Of a stretch of 64,000 bases of DNA, positions 1 to 7,658 are shown piece by piece. The DNA is taken from NCBI RefSeq assembly GCF_000426545.1, contig NZ_AUFO01000001.1, positions 372,001 through 436,000 on the forward strand, given 5' to 3'. Made by a program: the position numbers and the translations under genes. A model generated the notes under the pieces. That model was not told the DNA's origin. It worked only from the letters and a program-made list of their open reading frames with translations, and searched no databases. This stretch comes from Paenibacillus massiliensis subsp. panacisoli DSM 21345 (GTDB taxonomy: Bacteria > Bacillota > Bacilli > Paenibacillales > Paenibacillaceae). Numbering within the stretch: the first letter of the stretch is position 1; every line of letters begins with the position of its first letter.

Positions 1-2
1 CG

Positions 3-1625
3 GAAGCGACGGAGGCTGTTATCTATCGCCTGCTTCACGTGCTAGCTCGCATGACACCTGCTGGCGTGCCTTTAACTGCCAAGGGGACGGTCCATAAGCG
101 TGTGCTCGGCAAGCTGGCAGAGATGTCTCCATTTAAGCCAGATGGTCTGCAAGGATTGGGGCTTCAATACGCGCATCAGGAGCTATATCCTGTACATACT
201 GCCGTACTTCTGGATGTGTTACTCAGCCTGGGGTTGCTGGACAAGAAGACGGGTGCATATGAGTTGGATGAGCGTAGGCTGGCAAGCTGGCTTCGATTGA
301 CTACGGGAGAGGCAGAGAAGCAGCTCATGATTGTCGTGATGGAGCGTTATGGTGCAGCTGACGCTGTCATGCAGCATATGCGACAGCTTTTACAGACGGA
401 TAGCTTCACAGATGGTCAGTGGTATGCTTGGTCTCCTTTGGAGAAATGGATGAGCAGGGTAGGCCTTCACCAGGATGGAGTAGAATTGCTCACAGACAAG
501 GCAAAGCAATGGATGCTGGCTCTAGCTGATTTTGGCTTCATGGATGTGGGGTTAACAGCTGATGGCGATTTGGCGTTTCGCTGGCGCCATACAATCGGTC
601 ACAGGTATGAAGAAGTCTCATCCGCGAAAACAGATCAGGGGAGCTTCTTTATTCAACCAGATTTTGAGGTGCTGGTGCCACCAGAGGTTGGACTGCATAC
701 TCGTTGGCGGTTGGAATGCTGTGCTGAGCCAATTAGCTATGGTGCGATGTGCGTATATCGACTGAGTAGGGACCGAATAGCGGAAGCCATTGAAGGCGGC
801 ATGACCTCTTCTGGTCTGATGTCATTCCTGAGGGATTACAGTGCAACAGACCTTCCACAAAACGTGGAGATAGCTATAGAGCAATGGACAGCTGCTGTAG
901 CGCGAACTTCACTAGAGATCGTCACTCTCCTGCGCTGTCAATCGCTAGACGATGCAGAACGAGCTGCCGCTGATCCAGAGCTAAGCAAGGTCATGCAAAG
1001 GCTTGGGGAGCTGGACTTTATTGTGCCCGCAGGAGAGCAGGAGCGAGTGCGCAGTAGACTGGCTAGTATCGGGTTGGCTCCTCGTCGTGCTTTACAGGGA
1101 GAAGATACTTCTGCACAGCTGATCCCGCTGCTCACAGAGCTTGAGGATGATGACTATGGAGTGGTGATTCATGAAGTGGGAGCGGACGAAATGCAAGCTC
1201 CGGCCTTCTCTCCAGGATCGCGTTCGGGGCTAGTGTATACTGGGCGGACGCTTCATTACTACGAGGCGGATACCATGCTTCCAGAGTTAGAAAGAGACTA
1301 TACGGGCTTGGATGCTGTCCCCGTATCCTGGTATAAGGAGTGGCGGAGCTATCATGCTTCCACAGCTAGAGCTCTGCTGGAGCAGGCAATCCGCTGGGGT
1401 TGCGCAGTTGGCTTGGAGACTACTATGGGAAGGCAGGAGTGGCTGCCAGAAGCGATTACAGGGGGGAGCGATTGGAAAGTAACAGGGATGTTTCGTACGG
1501 CTGAGTTATCTGAACCATTGTACTACTCAGACTTATCCGGTCCAGCTATGACCGCATTGCCTTCTACTCCCGCTGTGCTGTCTCCTGCAGATTGGAAAGA
1601 AATGAAGCTGCTCTTGCCTCTCTGA
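3..1625 (+). CDS. Helicase-associated (XPB/Ssl2-like) domain protein, 5' end outside window
   Basis: The frame is open from the first bases of the window (it reads EATEAVIYRLLHVLAR into the GTG at 39), so the true start lies upstream and only about 540 C-terminal residues are visible. It resembles the large uncharacterised helicase-associated proteins (XPB/Ssl2-like helicase C-terminal fold) annotated in Paenibacillus. No Walker motif lies in the visible part, so ATPase activity cannot be judged. The C-terminal third ('VPVSWYKEWRSYHASTARALLEQAIRWG') is hydrophobic and aromatic, consistent with a domain packed on a nucleic-acid enzyme. It ends about 100 nt before ylbF with the same polarity. 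The family call is from memory of similar proteins and is moderate. Confidence 0.5.
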   Translation, partial: EATEAVIYRLLHVLARMTPAGVPLTAKGTVHKRVLGKLAEMSPFKPDGLQGLGLQYAHQELYPVHTAVLLDVLLSLGLLDKKTGAYELDERRLASWLRLTTGEAEKQLMIVVMERYGAADAVMQHMRQLLQTDSFTDGQWYAWSPLEKWMSRVGLHQDGVELLTDKAKQWMLALADFGFMDVGLTADGDLAFRWRHTIGHRYEEVSSAKTDQGSFFIQPDFEVLVPPEVGLHTRWRLECCAEPISYGAMCVYRLSRDRIAEAIEGGMTSSGLMSFLRDYSATDLPQNVEIAIEQWTAAVARTSLEIVTLLRCQSLDDAERAAADPELSKVMQRLGELDFIVPAGEQERVRSRLASIGLAPRRALQGEDTSAQLIPLLTELEDDDYGVVIHEVGADEMQAPAFSPGSRSGLVYTGRTLHYYEADTMLPELERDYTGLDAVPVSWYKEWRSYHASTARALLEQAIRWGCAVGLETTMGRQEWLPEAITGGSDWKVTGMFRTAELSEPLYYSDLSGPAMTALPSTPAVLSPADWKEMKLLLPL

Positions 1626-1639
1626 CTCGTGAAAAGCTC

Positions 1640-1668
1640 TTCTGCATATTAGACGGATGTGATATGAT
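1640..1668 (+). promoter_or_regulatory. Candidate promoter for ylbF
   Basis: TTCTGC, a 17-nt spacer, then TATGAT preceded by TG one base upstream (extended -10). The -35 match is poor, so the call rests on the extended -10 and on its position 55 nt before ylbF. Confidence 0.3.
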
Positions 1669-1722
1669 GAAGGAGTCTACAGCCTGCTGTAGAAATAAGG
1701 CATAGAAGCGAGATGAATATTC

Positions 1723-2163
1723 ATGGACGTAGTTGAACTGGATTCGGTGAACCTGACCGACGTGCTGATATACGCCTATGAATTAGGCGATATGATCAAT
1801 GAATCCACCGAAGTGGCGGATTATCTATACTGGAAGCAACGTGTGGAGATGAACCCGGACATTGCTGAATGGGTGCGCAAGCTGGAGCAGAAGAAGGAGC
1901 TCTTTCAGGAGACAGAGCGCTTTGGCCATTTCCATCCGAATTATCATGCTGCCAGAGAAGAAGTACAGGAGGTTGAGGAGCAGCTCAACCGGTTCGAAGA
2001 GGTTGCGCGCTTTAAGGAGGCCGAGAAGGCACTAGACAAGCTCCTGCATGAAATGTCGGAGATGATTGCTTATTCAGTATCAGATACGATTAAGGTTCCC
2101 GGCAATGACCCCCTTCCTAAGGGAGGCGGCTGCGGCAGTGGTGGTAAATGCTCATGTGGTTAA
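1723..2163 (+). CDS. ylbF: YlbF/RicF, subunit of the RicT-RicA-RicF (YaaT-YmcA-YlbF) complex
   Basis: A 146-aa, mostly helical and highly charged protein matching the YlbF family. In Bacillus subtilis YlbF works with YmcA and YaaT in a complex that carries Fe-S clusters, promotes mRNA maturation by RNase Y, and affects competence, sporulation and biofilm formation. The sequence shows a long coiled-coil-prone stretch (about residues 50-115) and a C-terminal Gly/Cys tail (GCGSGGKCSCG) with three cysteines, as expected for cluster binding. ylbG follows 54 nt downstream, the usual pairing. The ATG at 1723 has only a weak upstream ribosome-binding site (gaagcgag). Confidence 0.9.
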   Translation: MDVVELDSVNLTDVLIYAYELGDMINESTEVADYLYWKQRVEMNPDIAEWVRKLEQKKELFQETERFGHFHPNYHAAREEVQEVEEQLNRFEEVARFKEAEKALDKLLHEMSEMIAYSVSDTIKVPGNDPLPKGGGCGSGGKCSCG

Positions 2164-2217
2164 GATCCTGCGCTACGGCGCAGGATTCACCCCTGACATA
2201 AGGAGAGGAGGACAAGC

Positions 2218-2478
2218 ATGTTTGCCGAAAGGACAGGCTATATTATCTGGGTGAGCGATGTCAAGGCAGCCCGAAATCTTGAGAAATACGGAAGTGTGCA
2301 CTACATATCCAAGCGTCTTCACTATGTAGTGATGTATATGAATGCCGATCGAGCTGAGGACACGCTCAAAAACATTCGGAGGCTGTCCTATGTACGCAAG
2401 GTCGAACGCTCCTTCCGCAATGAGATCAAGACCGAGTACAGCAAGTCTACGGATGAGACCAGCTTTTACGGAATGTAA
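2218..2478 (+). CDS. ylbG: YlbG family protein (DUF2129)
   Basis: An 86-aa protein of the YlbG/DUF2129 family, whose function is unknown. The family's short alpha/beta pattern is visible: a hydrophobic beta strand (GYIIWVSDV), a helix, then 'YVVMYMNADRAEDTLKNIRRLSYVRKVERS'. A strong Shine-Dalgarno (aaggagaggagg) ends a few bases before the ATG. It is transcribed with ylbF and closed by the terminator at 2496. Length and neighbour agree with B. subtilis. Confidence 0.88.
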   Translation: MFAERTGYIIWVSDVKAARNLEKYGSVHYISKRLHYVVMYMNADRAEDTLKNIRRLSYVRKVERSFRNEIKTEYSKSTDETSFYGM

Positions 2479-2495
2479 TGGTAGCATCTTTCAGA

Positions 2496-2519
2496 AACAG
2501 CCTTCGGGCTGTTTTTTTA
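2496..2519 (+). terminator. Rho-independent terminator after ylbG
   Basis: Perfect 7-bp stem AACAGCC/GGCTGTT with a TTCG tetraloop, followed by an uninterrupted T-run, 18 nt after the ylbG stop. Confidence 0.92.
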
Positions 2520-2619
2520 TTTGGGTAATTTACTGCATAAGCACGAAGCTTAAACCACCTTTTGCCGTCGAAATAAGGCGATCAGTCCCGTTTTTTTATG
2601 CAAATTGAGAATTTTTGGC

Positions 2620-2648
2620 TTGTGAAACCGGGACTTATGATGTAATAT
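2620..2648 (+). promoter_or_regulatory. Candidate sigma-A promoter for the 140-aa orphan gene
   Basis: TTGTGA, a 17-nt spacer, then TAATAT, about 50-65 nt before the coding start. The upstream flank is AT-rich. Confidence 0.45.
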
Positions 2649-2713
2649 ATTGGTTAGACATTTAGATAGAAAGACCTATCTAGTGGGGGGGATAACCCAT
2701 TCGTGACAAATTA

Positions 2714-3136
2714 ATGCAACGTTGGAGTACATATGAGCCATTTTTCATCGCGGTAAGTGACAAGAAAGTAGCAGATATTGTGATTACGAACCATGCCAAG
2801 ATGCGCTACTCAGATCGCTTAGTCAGTGGCGAGCATGATGTGGATTATATTGCCCGTTGGTTATGGGAGTGTCTGAAGCAAGGCAGAATGACTGCCTATT
2901 ACCGCAATGAGCAGGATGTATTTCTAATTGATAAGGATATTGTCGTAGTTGTGGAATTTGCTGAGTTGCCAGGAGAAGTAGATATCGCAGGTAACCCGCT
3001 CCACAAGATGATTATTGTGACCTTTTTGGGACGGATGTCGGAGACGATCGAGCTGAGGGATTTGAAGTCCTATTATTCCTGGCTGCGTCATTCCCGGCGT
3101 ATGACCCTGATCAAGAACAATCGTAAGCGCAGATAG
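2714..3136 (+). CDS. Conserved-looking protein of unknown function (140 aa)
   Basis: I do not recognise this protein. It is soluble and basic at the C-terminus (RRMTLIKNNRKRR). An early 'ITNHAKMRYSDRLV' segment and a central beta-rich part (DVFLIDKDIVVVVEF, KMIIVTFLGR) recall small RelE-like or nuclease-like folds, but no catalytic set can be named. The ATG at 2714 lies 22 nt after a G-rich ribosome-binding run (2684-2691). An in-frame ATT at 2699 has ideal spacing, so the N-terminus may be five codons longer. It has its own promoter-like sequence and a downstream hairpin, so it looks monocistronic. Confidence 0.6.
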   Translation: MQRWSTYEPFFIAVSDKKVADIVITNHAKMRYSDRLVSGEHDVDYIARWLWECLKQGRMTAYYRNEQDVFLIDKDIVVVVEFAELPGEVDIAGNPLHKMIIVTFLGRMSETIELRDLKSYYSWLRHSRRMTLIKNNRKRR

Positions 3137-3146
3137 TAAGAGCCGA

Positions 3147-3213
3147 AGAACAGCATTCTGCATGTCTACTTAGCAGCACACAGTGGACTTGCGTGATGCA
3201 TGTTCTTTTTTTA
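3147..3213 (+). terminator. Probable terminator after the 140-aa orphan
   Basis: Outer stem AGAACA/TGTTCT with further imperfect pairing (GCAT/ATGC) and a large irregular loop. A run of seven T follows at once. The strong T-run supports termination, but the stem is imperfect. Confidence 0.5.
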
Positions 3214-3319
3214 GCTTAAATAAGCAATTAAGACTTTGCGTGCAGTATGAAAAGGATTGTTTTTTGTGATAGGGTCTCTTTTTCAGGTACAATAGAACAC
3301 ACAGGAAGGAGCGGTAGCT

Positions 3320-4264
3320 TTGAATTTTCATCAGCTTCAGATTTTCTATACTGTAGCTCAGCGAGGAAGCTTCTCGGCTGCAGCTCAGGCGTTGCATATG
3401 ACCCAGCCAGCCGTCACTATGCAGATCCAGTCCTTAGAGGAGCATTTCGGAGCCAAGCTGCTGGAGCGCTCCAGCAAGAGGATTGAGCTAACCGAGGCCG
3501 GGAGAACGCTGCTGCCCTACGCCAGAAAAAGCATTGACCTCTTGCGGGAGGCCGACGAGTCCATGTCGAACTTCACAAGCATGCTGGAGGGACGTTTGCT
3601 GCTTGGAGCTAGTCTGACCATTGGCGAATATGTACTTCCTCGTCTGCTTGGATCCTTCGGACAGGAGTTCCCGCATATTCGCATTGTAATGAAGGTTATG
3701 AACACAACACAGATCATGGATGATATCCTGAAAAACCAGCTGAACTTTGGATTGATTGAAGCTCCGGTCCAGCATGCGGATATCGCTGTAGAGCCGATAA
3801 TGAAGGATGAGTTGAAGCTGATTGTACCATCCCGACATCCGTTAGCTGAGCTGGAGGTTGTCCGCCTGGAGGAGGTGCTCGCGTATCCGTTCGTATTGCG
3901 TGAGCAGGGCTCAGGAACGAGACAGGTGATGGAAGAGGAGTTGGCGCGGCATCAGATTGAACCCACCAGACTGGACATTATCATGGAGCTTGGCAGTACG
4001 GGTGCGGTCAAATCGGCTGTTGAGGCGGGGCTGGGGGTCACTTTCTTGTCTCCTTCCTCCGTAAAGCATGAAGTGGCACTTGGGCTGCTCAAGGTTATTG
4101 AAATCTCAAATATCTCCTTCCAGCGCCAATTCTACGTGATTCATCACAAATCTATGCTGCTCCCGATTCCAGCAGTGACGTTCCTGTCTTATTTGCGACG
4201 TCAATCCGGAATTCAGCATGAGCAGCATCAGCCGACAGGAGGTGTAATTACCGATGGTAGCTAA
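3320..4264 (+). CDS. LysR-family transcriptional regulator (CysL/YwfK-like)
   Basis: A 314-aa LysR regulator. The N-terminal winged helix-turn-helix (about residues 1-60, 'MNFHQLQIFYTVAQRGSFSAAA...QPAVTMQIQSLEE') is canonical. It is followed by a linker helix and a periplasmic-binding-protein-like effector domain (about 90-295). It belongs to the group containing B. subtilis CysL (YwfK), but the inducer cannot be told from sequence. The start is TTG at 3320, chosen because AGGAAGGAG lies 9-10 nt upstream and the family begins here. The last 11 nt overlap the PHP-domain gene, so the two are translationally coupled. Confidence 0.85.
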   Translation: MNFHQLQIFYTVAQRGSFSAAAQALHMTQPAVTMQIQSLEEHFGAKLLERSSKRIELTEAGRTLLPYARKSIDLLREADESMSNFTSMLEGRLLLGASLTIGEYVLPRLLGSFGQEFPHIRIVMKVMNTTQIMDDILKNQLNFGLIEAPVQHADIAVEPIMKDELKLIVPSRHPLAELEVVRLEEVLAYPFVLREQGSGTRQVMEEELARHQIEPTRLDIIMELGSTGAVKSAVEAGLGVTFLSPSSVKHEVALGLLKVIEISNISFQRQFYVIHHKSMLLPIPAVTFLSYLRRQSGIQHEQHQPTGGVITDGS

Positions 4265-5150
4265 TATTGGGGATACTGGACATGAGATGCATTCCAGTGG
4301 ACGCTATGATCTGCATACACACACCCGTGCTTCTGACGGAATGAACACACCAGCGGAGCAGATCAGAAGAGCGAAGGTTAAAGGACTACAGGGTGTAGCA
4401 ATCACGGATCATGATACCGTATCGGGTATCAAGGAGGCACTTGAGGCGGGAACGGAGCACGGGGTGACGGTCATCCCGGGCGTTGAGATCAGTACGCGAG
4501 CGAAAGGAAAAGACATCCACGTGCTTGGTTATTTTGTAAATTACCTGGACCCATTGCTGCTTCAGCGCTTGCAAGAGCTGCGGGAGACTCGGGGGCAGCG
4601 GAATCTACGGATCTTGGAGAAGCTACGCGAGCTTGGTGTGGAGCTCACGATGGACGAAGTCATTGCACAGCTCGGCAGGCCGCTGGAGCCGGATGAAAGC
4701 ATCGGACGGCCACATATTGCAGATGCACTTGTTCACAAGGGATACGCAAGCGATATGCGCGATGCGTTTGATCGCTATTTGGCCGAGGGAGCTGCGGCCT
4801 CTGTGTCAGTACCACGTGTAAGCCCGGGACAAGCTTGTGACTGGATTCGGGCTGCTGGTGGCGTGCCGGTGTTGGCACACCCGGGGCTCTATGCGGATGA
4901 TGCATTGGTAGAGGCAATACTGGAAGAACACAGGCCTGTTGGTATCGAAGTGTATCATGCGGATCATGACACGGCTGCCGAGGAGCGATATGCCAGAATG
5001 GCAGAGCAGTACGGCTTGATCCCGACAGCTGGCTCGGACTACCATGGGGAGCGTCAGGGTGTTGTATTCCATGGGGATCTGGGCAGTAGAACCGTGGCTA
5101 CAGATATTATTGAACAATTGCGCCAGCACAAGCGGTCTGGGTCTGAATAG
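4254..5150 (+). CDS. PHP-domain phosphoesterase (RNase AM / YciV / TrpH type)
   Basis: A 298-aa PHP-domain protein. The metal-binding pattern is complete: 'YDLHTHTRASDG' near residues 18-29 (HxH), 'ITDHDTVSG', an intervening Glu ('GVEIST'), 'HPGLY', and the C-terminal 'GSDYHGERQG'. Family members hydrolyse 3',5'-nucleotide bisphosphates or trim 5' ends of short RNAs using three metal ions. An AGGAGGTG ribosome-binding site precedes the ATG at 4254. An internal ATG at 4287 is possible but lacks a better site. It overlaps the LysR gene upstream and ends at a bidirectional terminator shared with rqcH. Confidence 0.85.
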   Translation: MVANIGDTGHEMHSSGRYDLHTHTRASDGMNTPAEQIRRAKVKGLQGVAITDHDTVSGIKEALEAGTEHGVTVIPGVEISTRAKGKDIHVLGYFVNYLDPLLLQRLQELRETRGQRNLRILEKLRELGVELTMDEVIAQLGRPLEPDESIGRPHIADALVHKGYASDMRDAFDRYLAEGAAASVSVPRVSPGQACDWIRAAGGVPVLAHPGLYADDALVEAILEEHRPVGIEVYHADHDTAAEERYARMAEQYGLIPTAGSDYHGERQGVVFHGDLGSRTVATDIIEQLRQHKRSGSE

Positions 5151-5194
5151 CGTTAGTTCAGTTATCGCGAAAGTAGACAAGCACGATGAAACAC

Positions 5195-5239
5195 ATAAAA
5201 GGGAACTCCTGGAGTCATTGCTCAGGAGTTCCCTTTTAT
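5195..5239. terminator. Bidirectional terminator between the PHP gene and rqcH
   Basis: A 17-bp perfect inverted repeat (ATAAAAGGGAACTCCTG and its complement) with an 11-nt loop. The A-run on one arm and T-run on the other suit both converging genes. Confidence 0.93.
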
Positions 5240-5262
5240 CATTAGGTAGCCTCAGTTCAGAA

Positions 5263-7107
5263 TTACATTTGCTTCAAACGAACCGGTAATTGCTTGATTG
5301 TCTGCTCATCGGGTGTGATGAACAGGGTGCGCTGATTATCGTAGATGACAAAGCCGGGCTTGGCACCGCTAGGCTTCTTGACATGACGAATGAGTGTATA
5401 GTCCACGGGAACGCTGCTGGATTGCTTGGCTTGACTGTAGTAGGCGGCGAGCTGTGCAGCTTCCTCCAGAGTAGCCTCTCCATACTGCTCCGCCCGGATG
5501 ACGACATGGGACCCCGGAATATCCTTCGTATGCAGCCAGGTGTCGTTTGGACCTGCAAGCCTATTCGTGACATATTCATTTTGCAGATTGTTCTTGCCGA
5601 CATACAGGTCAATGCCTTCTGAAGAGGTAAACAGATGCAGCGTCGGGCGATCTGTTTTTTTCTTCTTCTTGCCTTTCTTGGCGCGGTCCCTCAGATAGCC
5701 CTGCTGAATCAGCTCCTCACGGATTTCGTCGATATCACTCATGGAGGCATGAGCCAGCTGCTGCAAGAGGTTATCCATATATCGAATTTCCTCATGTGTC
5801 TTCGCAAGCTGCTCGTGAATGACAGCAAGGCTGTTTTTGTACTTGTTATATTTCTTGAAATAACGCTGCGCGTTGTCAGAAGGCGTCAGCAGCGGGTCCA
5901 GATCGATGGTCAGCTCAGTCTGCTCCTCATCGTAATAGTTAATCAATGTGACCTTCTTGTCTCCCTTGCTAATCTGATGCAAGGAGGCGAATAGCAGCTC
6001 ACCATATATGCGATATTGATCGGCATCCTCAGCCTCTTCGAGATCCTTGTTCAGATGGTCTAGCTTCTTGATGTTTTTGTTCCGCTCATTCTGCAGGAAT
6101 CTCAGCAGATCACTAACCTTCTGCTTGACAGAATCCCGCTCCGCCTTCTCACCATAGAAATCCTCCATGCAGGCGCTGATGGACTCGAATGGATGCTCCT
6201 CTGTCAGCGTAAGTCTTATAGCGGAGAAGACCATTTTGTCCGAACCCTGTAGCAATCCCGAGACAGGGGTGAAGTGACGCTCACGTACTTGCTCCATCAT
6301 ATCGCTAAAGGCCTGCCATAGCTGCTCTGGCGCAATAGATGAGGATGTGTTCGTACCCCCAGAGGTGCTGCGATCCTCACCCGACGTGTGCGCGGTAGAA
6401 GACTCGTTTGCAGGCGTGGTAACAGCTGAAGCAGCGGTTGATTGTTGGCCCGGCAAGTCTGAGGCTCGAAGGACGATCTCGGAAGCGACAAGTGGGCTAA
6501 TTCCTGTAAAAGCATTCACAATCCACCGGGCAGCCTCTTCCTCCTGCTGCTCCCGGCGTGCTTGCAGAAATCCTGCTTCACCGATAGCTAACGGGTCCAA
6601 TTTATGCTGCTGTGGGGGCTCTACATAGGCAAAGCCTGGCATGATAACACGATAGCTGCTGATGGCTGGAGTAACATGGTGAATCCCGTCCAGAATGGTG
6701 CCTGTGGCTGGGTCCACTAACACAATGTTGCTGTGTCGGCCCATAAGTTCAATGATTAGCCTTTTGGAGGACATGTCCCCAAGCTCATCTCGTTGCCGGA
6801 TATCTATGTGTATAATACGCTCCATGCCAATTTGGCGAATCTGCTCGATGAAGCCACCCTCACAATGCTTGCGAAGCAGCATGCAGAACATGGGTGCCTC
6901 GGGCGGATTGGTAAATGTGCGGTCAGTCAGATGCACACGTGGATAAGTCGGATTAGCCGAGAGAAGCAAACGATCATTGCCCCGATTCACCCGCAGATTC
7001 AACACAATATCCCGTTCATTGGGCTGGTATATCTTATGAATACGTGCTCCTATGTAGCTCTGTAGCTCGGCAACCAGTGCACGTGTAACGATTCCATCTA
7101 ATGCCAT
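5263..7107 (-). CDS. rqcH: RqcH, ribosome quality control NFACT protein (FbpA/YloA)
   Basis: A 614-aa protein of the NFACT (Rqc2/NEMF) family. In B. subtilis RqcH binds obstructed 50S subunits and directs addition of C-terminal alanine tails to stalled peptides. Visible parts: the N-terminal NFACT-N domain ('MALDGIVTRALVAELQ...GARIHKIYQP...'), a central helical and coiled-coil region (about residues 330-470), and the C-terminal NFACT-R domain with 'DTWLHTKDIPGSHVVIR'. A low-complexity Ser/Thr-rich insert lies near residues 225-260. It was formerly named fibronectin-binding protein. It is divergent from the P-type ATPase, as yloA is next to yloB in B. subtilis. Confidence 0.93.
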   Translation of the reverse strand: MALDGIVTRALVAELQSYIGARIHKIYQPNERDIVLNLRVNRGNDRLLLSANPTYPRVHLTDRTFTNPPEAPMFCMLLRKHCEGGFIEQIRQIGMERIIHIDIRQRDELGDMSSKRLIIELMGRHSNIVLVDPATGTILDGIHHVTPAISSYRVIMPGFAYVEPPQQHKLDPLAIGEAGFLQARREQQEEEAARWIVNAFTGISPLVASEIVLRASDLPGQQSTAASAVTTPANESSTAHTSGEDRSTSGGTNTSSSIAPEQLWQAFSDMMEQVRERHFTPVSGLLQGSDKMVFSAIRLTLTEEHPFESISACMEDFYGEKAERDSVKQKVSDLLRFLQNERNKNIKKLDHLNKDLEEAEDADQYRIYGELLFASLHQISKGDKKVTLINYYDEEQTELTIDLDPLLTPSDNAQRYFKKYNKYKNSLAVIHEQLAKTHEEIRYMDNLLQQLAHASMSDIDEIREELIQQGYLRDRAKKGKKKKKTDRPTLHLFTSSEGIDLYVGKNNLQNEYVTNRLAGPNDTWLHTKDIPGSHVVIRAEQYGEATLEEAAQLAAYYSQAKQSSSVPVDYTLIRHVKKPSGAKPGFVIYDNQRTLFITPDEQTIKQLPVRLKQM

Positions 7108-7155
7108 TGTCTATTCTCCTGTCTTCAATCATGAGATCTCACACTATCATACACT

Positions 7156-7271
7156 AGCATTTTGCATAATTCGATTAGTACCGCTATATAGAGCAATATA
7201 TAGACGAATATAAGCAATTCGATCTATACATTGAGGTTTGGATATCGATTGACGGATTTATGCAAAATGCT
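7156..7271. repeat. 14-bp inverted repeat in the rqcH/ATPase spacer
   Basis: AGCATTTTGCATAA (7156-7169) and its exact complement (7258-7271) are separated by 88 nt of AT-rich DNA. A partial third copy (TTTGCATAA) lies at 7300-7308. The rest of the 7108-7504 spacer shows no gene. The arrangement could be a regulator binding pair or a degenerate repeat; no protein is implied. Confidence 0.5.
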
Positions 7272-7504
7272 CACATAAGATTCTATCATATATAGGCGAT
7301 TTGCATAAACCAGTGGACATGATCCAGAAATGTATCTCGACATCATCAAGGCAGCCTTGTGATATTTTGGGTCCTGTCCGAATAGATTAGTTTTAGGAGT
7401 CTGTCCGACCCTTCGAAGCCTAGTTGGAGTGTGTACCGAGCTAGCTTGCGCCTAGGGCTTGTCTACTTATGGGATTGCTGGGGGCTCGCTGGCTGGAGTC
7501 AGAC

Positions 7505-7658
7505 CAACGGCGCCATAGGTAAGGAGTAGCTTCAACGGTTAGAGAAGGAGCAGTGCTGGTGCTGATCAGCAGGTGGTCAGATGGGGAAGCGACTGGTACA
7601 TCAGGCTCCGGCAGAGGGCCGGGGCCCGGATTATTAGACCGGGAGGGAACAGGAGACG
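7505..7658 (+). ncRNA. Structured 5' leader of the P-type ATPase, possible yybP-ykoY (Mn2+) riboswitch variant
   Basis: The leader begins with GGTAAGGAGTAGC, close to the 5' core of yybP-ykoY aptamers (compare GGGGAGTAGC at 50999). It has a middle segment GCGACTGGTACATC and two adjacent hairpins: GGCTCCGGC/GCCGGGGCC, then CCCGG/CCGGG. Such riboswitches are known to precede cation P-type ATPases. The usual closing 3' strand (GAGACCTTTACC) is not seen, so this is tentative. No T-run terminator precedes the ATG, so any control would be translational. Confidence 0.38.

Noticed and set aside
7380..7658. T-box leader considered for the ATPase
   Set aside because: The conserved AGGGTGGNACCGCG element and a specifier loop are absent, and the gene is not amino-acid related.
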